Positions 6,443-8,260 of a stretch of 8,260 nt of DNA are shown in pieces. Source of the DNA: Actinomycetes bacterium. Lineage in GTDB: Bacteria > Actinomycetota > Acidimicrobiia > Acidimicrobiales > Palsa-688. A program made the translations under genes and the position numbers. The notes under the pieces are model-generated. The model was not told where the DNA came from, made no database searches, and worked only from the letters and a program-made list of their open reading frames with translations. Location of the stretch: positions 1 through 8,260 of the forward strand of contig JAKAXN010000194.1 in assembly GCA_021816565.1 (NCBI GenBank). Direction: 5' to 3'. Each line of letters begins with the position of its first letter. Positions within the stretch are counted from its first letter, which is position 1.

Positions 6443-6469
6443 CGCCCGGGCGACCACCCCGCCCGGGCG
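6443..6469 (+). terminator. strong GC hairpin after ndk
   Basis: The decamer CGCCCGGGCG occurs at 6443-6452 and again at 6460-6469. It is its own reverse complement, so the two copies form a perfect 10-base-pair stem with a 7-base loop. The hairpin begins 11 bases after the ndk stop. No T-run follows, so it would be a U-less terminator or a 3'-end stabiliser. The remainder of the gap to the mreB promoter shows a short GCG-rich triplet run near 6507-6520 and nothing else I can identify. Confidence 0.5.
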
Positions 6470-6568
6470 ACGCCCCGGTCGGCCGGCGCCACAGGCTTGT
6501 TCCAAAGCGGCGGCGGCGGAAAGCTAGTCGCAGCCGCTGGAGAAGTGGTGGATCGCCCTCTGGGTGGG

Positions 6569-6597
6569 TGGACGGGGGGTGCGGGGCCGGATAGCCT
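6569..6597 (+). promoter_or_regulatory. likely promoter of mreB-mreC
   Basis: TGGACG (6569-6574) matches four of six bases of the TTGACA -35. After an exact 17-base spacer, TAGCCT (6592-6597) matches the TANNNT -10. The predicted start lies near 6604, giving a leader of about 30 bases that contains the Shine-Dalgarno AGGAAG (6624-6629), 7 bases before the mreB GTG. This is the best-formed promoter in the window. Confidence 0.6.
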
Positions 6598-6636
6598 CGG
6601 CACGACCTCCGCCACTCTCTGACAGGAAGCCCTCGC

Positions 6637-7677
6637 GTGTCGGACAATCTCTTCACCGGCTTCTTCGGCCGGGACATGGCCGTTGATCTCGGTACCGCCA
6701 ACACCCTTGTTTACGTGCGCGGGCGCGGCATCGTCCTCAACGAGCCCTCCGTGGTGGCGGTCAACACGAAAGACGACCGCCCCCTGGCGGTCGGCATGGA
6801 AGCCAAGCGGATGATCGGGCGCACGCCCAACCACATCCAGGCCATCCGGCCGCTGCGCGACGGCGTGATCGCCAACTTCGACATCTGTGAGAAGATGCTG
6901 GCGTACTTCATCCGCCGGGTGCACGGCCCCCGCAAGTTCGCCAAGCCCCGCATGGTCATCTGCGTACCCTCGGGCATCACCGGCGTGGAGCAGCGGGCGG
7001 TCCAGGAGGCCGCGGAGTCGGCCGGGGCCCGCAAGCCGGCCTTCATCATCGAAGAGCCCATGGCCGCCGCCATCGGCGCTGGTCTGCCGGTGCACGAGCC
7101 GACCGGCAACATGGTCGTCGACATCGGGGGTGGGACCACCGAGGTGGCGGTCATCTCCCTCGGGGGCATCGTCACCAGCCAGTCTGTGCGCATCGGCGGC
7201 GATGAACTGGACGAGGCCATCATCCAGTTCATCAAGAAGGAGTACAGCCTCGCTCTCGGTGAGCGCACGGCCGAGGAGATCAAGATCGCTCTCGGGTCGG
7301 CTTGCCCGCTCGAGGAGGAGCTGCACGCCGAGATCCGCGGACGGGATCTGATCACCGGCCTGCCGAAGACCATCGTCACCACCACCGAGGAGATCCGAGA
7401 GGCCATCGAGGAGCCGGTGTCGGCCATCGTCGACGCCGTCAAGGTGACCCTGGACAAGACCCCTCCCGAGCTGGCCGCCGACATCATGGAGCAGGGCATC
7501 GTGCTCACCGGCGGTGGGGCCCTGCTCCACGGCCTCGGGGCCAGGCTGATGTCCGAGACCGGTATGCCCATCGTCATCGCCGACAACCCGCTGCACTCGG
7601 TGGCCGTGGGCAGCGGACAGTGCCTGGAGGAGTTCGAGGTGCTGAAGGGCGTGCTGATGTCAACCCAGTCTCACTAG
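6637..7677 (+). CDS. mreB: rod-shape-determining actin homologue MreB
   Basis: The 346-residue protein is a bacterial actin that polymerises on the inner face of the membrane and guides lateral cell-wall synthesis. The phosphate-1 motif DLGTANT is at 17-23, phosphate-2 VDIGGGTTE at 161-169, and the adenosine motif [14 protein letters not shown] at 287-300. The N-terminal residues NLFTGFFGR form a short hydrophobic segment that may help bind the membrane, as in other MreB proteins. The GTG start at 6637 is supported by a well-placed AGGAAG. mreC begins 21 bases after the stop, so the two are probably one operon that would normally continue with mreD and a penicillin-binding protein. MreB suggests a rod-shaped cell or, as in Streptomyces, a role in a particular cell stage. 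The sequence does not tell which. Confidence 0.98.
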   Translation: MSDNLFTGFFGRDMAVDLGTANTLVYVRGRGIVLNEPSVVAVNTKDDRPLAVGMEAKRMIGRTPNHIQAIRPLRDGVIANFDICEKMLAYFIRRVHGPRKFAKPRMVICVPSGITGVEQRAVQEAAESAGARKPAFIIEEPMAAAIGAGLPVHEPTGNMVVDIGGGTTEVAVISLGGIVTSQSVRIGGDELDEAIIQFIKKEYSLALGERTAEEIKIALGSACPLEEELHAEIRGRDLITGLPKTIVTTTEEIREAIEEPVSAIVDAVKVTLDKTPPELAADIMEQGIVLTGGGALLHGLGARLMSETGMPIVIADNPLHSVAVGSGQCLEEFEVLKGVLMSTQSH

Positions 7678-7698
7678 AGCCGGAGGTCCACCGCCTTC

Positions 7699-8260
7699 GT
7701 GGCTGTCTACCGTCGTTCCTCGCGCACCCGCAACGTCCTGGCGGTGCTCGTGCTCGCCGCTCTGACGTTGGTGACCATCGACGCCCGCAGCAACGGCAGC
7801 GGGGTGCTGAGCTCGGTCCGCTCCGGGGTGTCCGACGCCTTCTCCCCCCTGCAGCGGGCCACCCACGCCGCTCTGGCGCCCATCGGAAACTTCCTCACCG
7901 GAGCCATCGACTACGGGTCGCTCAAGGCGGAGAACCAGAAGCTGCGCCAGCAGATAGCCGGCCTGCAGAACCAGGCGGTCAGCTCCTCGGCGTCCGAGCA
8001 GGCGGCCCAGCAGCTCCTGCAGGAGATGAACCTGCCGTTCGTCGGGTCCATCCCCACCGTGGCGGTGCAGGTCATCGACCAGGGCTTCTCCAACTTCGAC
8101 AACTCGCTGACGATCAACAAGGGCACCGACAGCGGCGTCGCTCCCGGCCAGCCGGTGGTGGCGGCGGGTGGTCTGGTCGGGAGCGTGCTGTCGGTGACGG
8201 CGCACACCTCCACGGTGCGGCTGCTGACCGACCCCAGCTTCGCGGTGGGCGTCAGCCTGC
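7699..8260 (+). CDS. mreC: rod-shape-determining protein MreC (3' end outside the window)
   Basis: An open frame without stops runs from the GTG at 7699 to the window edge (187 codons seen). MreC is a bitopic membrane protein that links MreB filaments to the periplasmic or extracytoplasmic cell-wall synthases. A basic N-terminus (YRRSSRTR) precedes a membrane helix at about 13-29. A predicted coiled coil follows at about 75-111 (LKAENQKLRQQIAGLQNQ), the dimerisation segment of the family. From about 117 the sequence matches the beta-domain pattern, with VAVQVI, LTINKGTDSGV and VVAAGGLVGSV. A GGAGGT at 7682-7687 serves as Shine-Dalgarno, with an 11-base spacing that is a little long. The gene follows mreB in the same operon. 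The remaining C-terminal part of the beta domain lies outside. Confidence 0.94.
   Translation, partial: MAVYRRSSRTRNVLAVLVLAALTLVTIDARSNGSGVLSSVRSGVSDAFSPLQRATHAALAPIGNFLTGAIDYGSLKAENQKLRQQIAGLQNQAVSSSASEQAAQQLLQEMNLPFVGSIPTVAVQVIDQGFSNFDNSLTINKGTDSGVAPGQPVVAAGGLVGSVLSVTAHTSTVRLLTDPSFAVGVSL

Noticed and set aside
6235..7596. 453-codon minus-strand frame opposite ndk and mreB
   Set aside because: It is antisense to two conserved genes and has low-complexity, His/Asp/Gly-rich composition with no recognisable motif.

Overview
This is a high-GC, mostly housekeeping segment of what looks like an actinobacterial (Actinomycetota) chromosome. The evidence is the gene order trigger factor - ClpP - ClpX - FolC - Ndk - MreB - MreC, a ClpP whose active-site serine region resembles actinobacterial ClpP2, frequent GTG/TTG starts, and TANNNT -10-like hexamers sitting just upstream of several genes. 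A deep-branching group such as Acidimicrobiia would fit, but that placement is inference.

Layout. On the minus strand at the left edge are tRNA-Gly(TCC) and tRNA-Pro(TGG), followed further right by a six-helix potassium channel gene (327-1061). A palindrome-rich divergent intergenic region (1062-1255) separates the channel from the plus-strand cluster. The cluster opens with tig (1256-2671) and clpP (overlapping tig by 4 bases). It continues with clpX (16-base gap) and folC (8-base gap, TTG start). After an 89-base gap with a likely internal promoter comes ndk. A strong GC hairpin then closes ndk, and a new promoter and a good Shine-Dalgarno lead into mreB and mreC. mreC runs off the right edge.

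Function. tig, clpP and clpX form a protein-fate unit: a ribosome-bound folding chaperone, then a peptidase and its unfoldase. folC and ndk provide folate polyglutamates and nucleoside triphosphates. mreB and mreC are the start of the cell-elongation operon. From memory, Streptomyces carries the same order with extra genes in between (a second clpP, valS and a DUF4233 gene); here these are absent, so the locus is compacted.

I found no mobile element, CRISPR array, toxin system or clearly new multi-gene system. The points most worth a second look are the single, mixed-character ClpP, a His-to-Lys change in a FolC signature motif, the repeated promoter hexamer close to start codons, and the cluster of palindromes upstream of tig.
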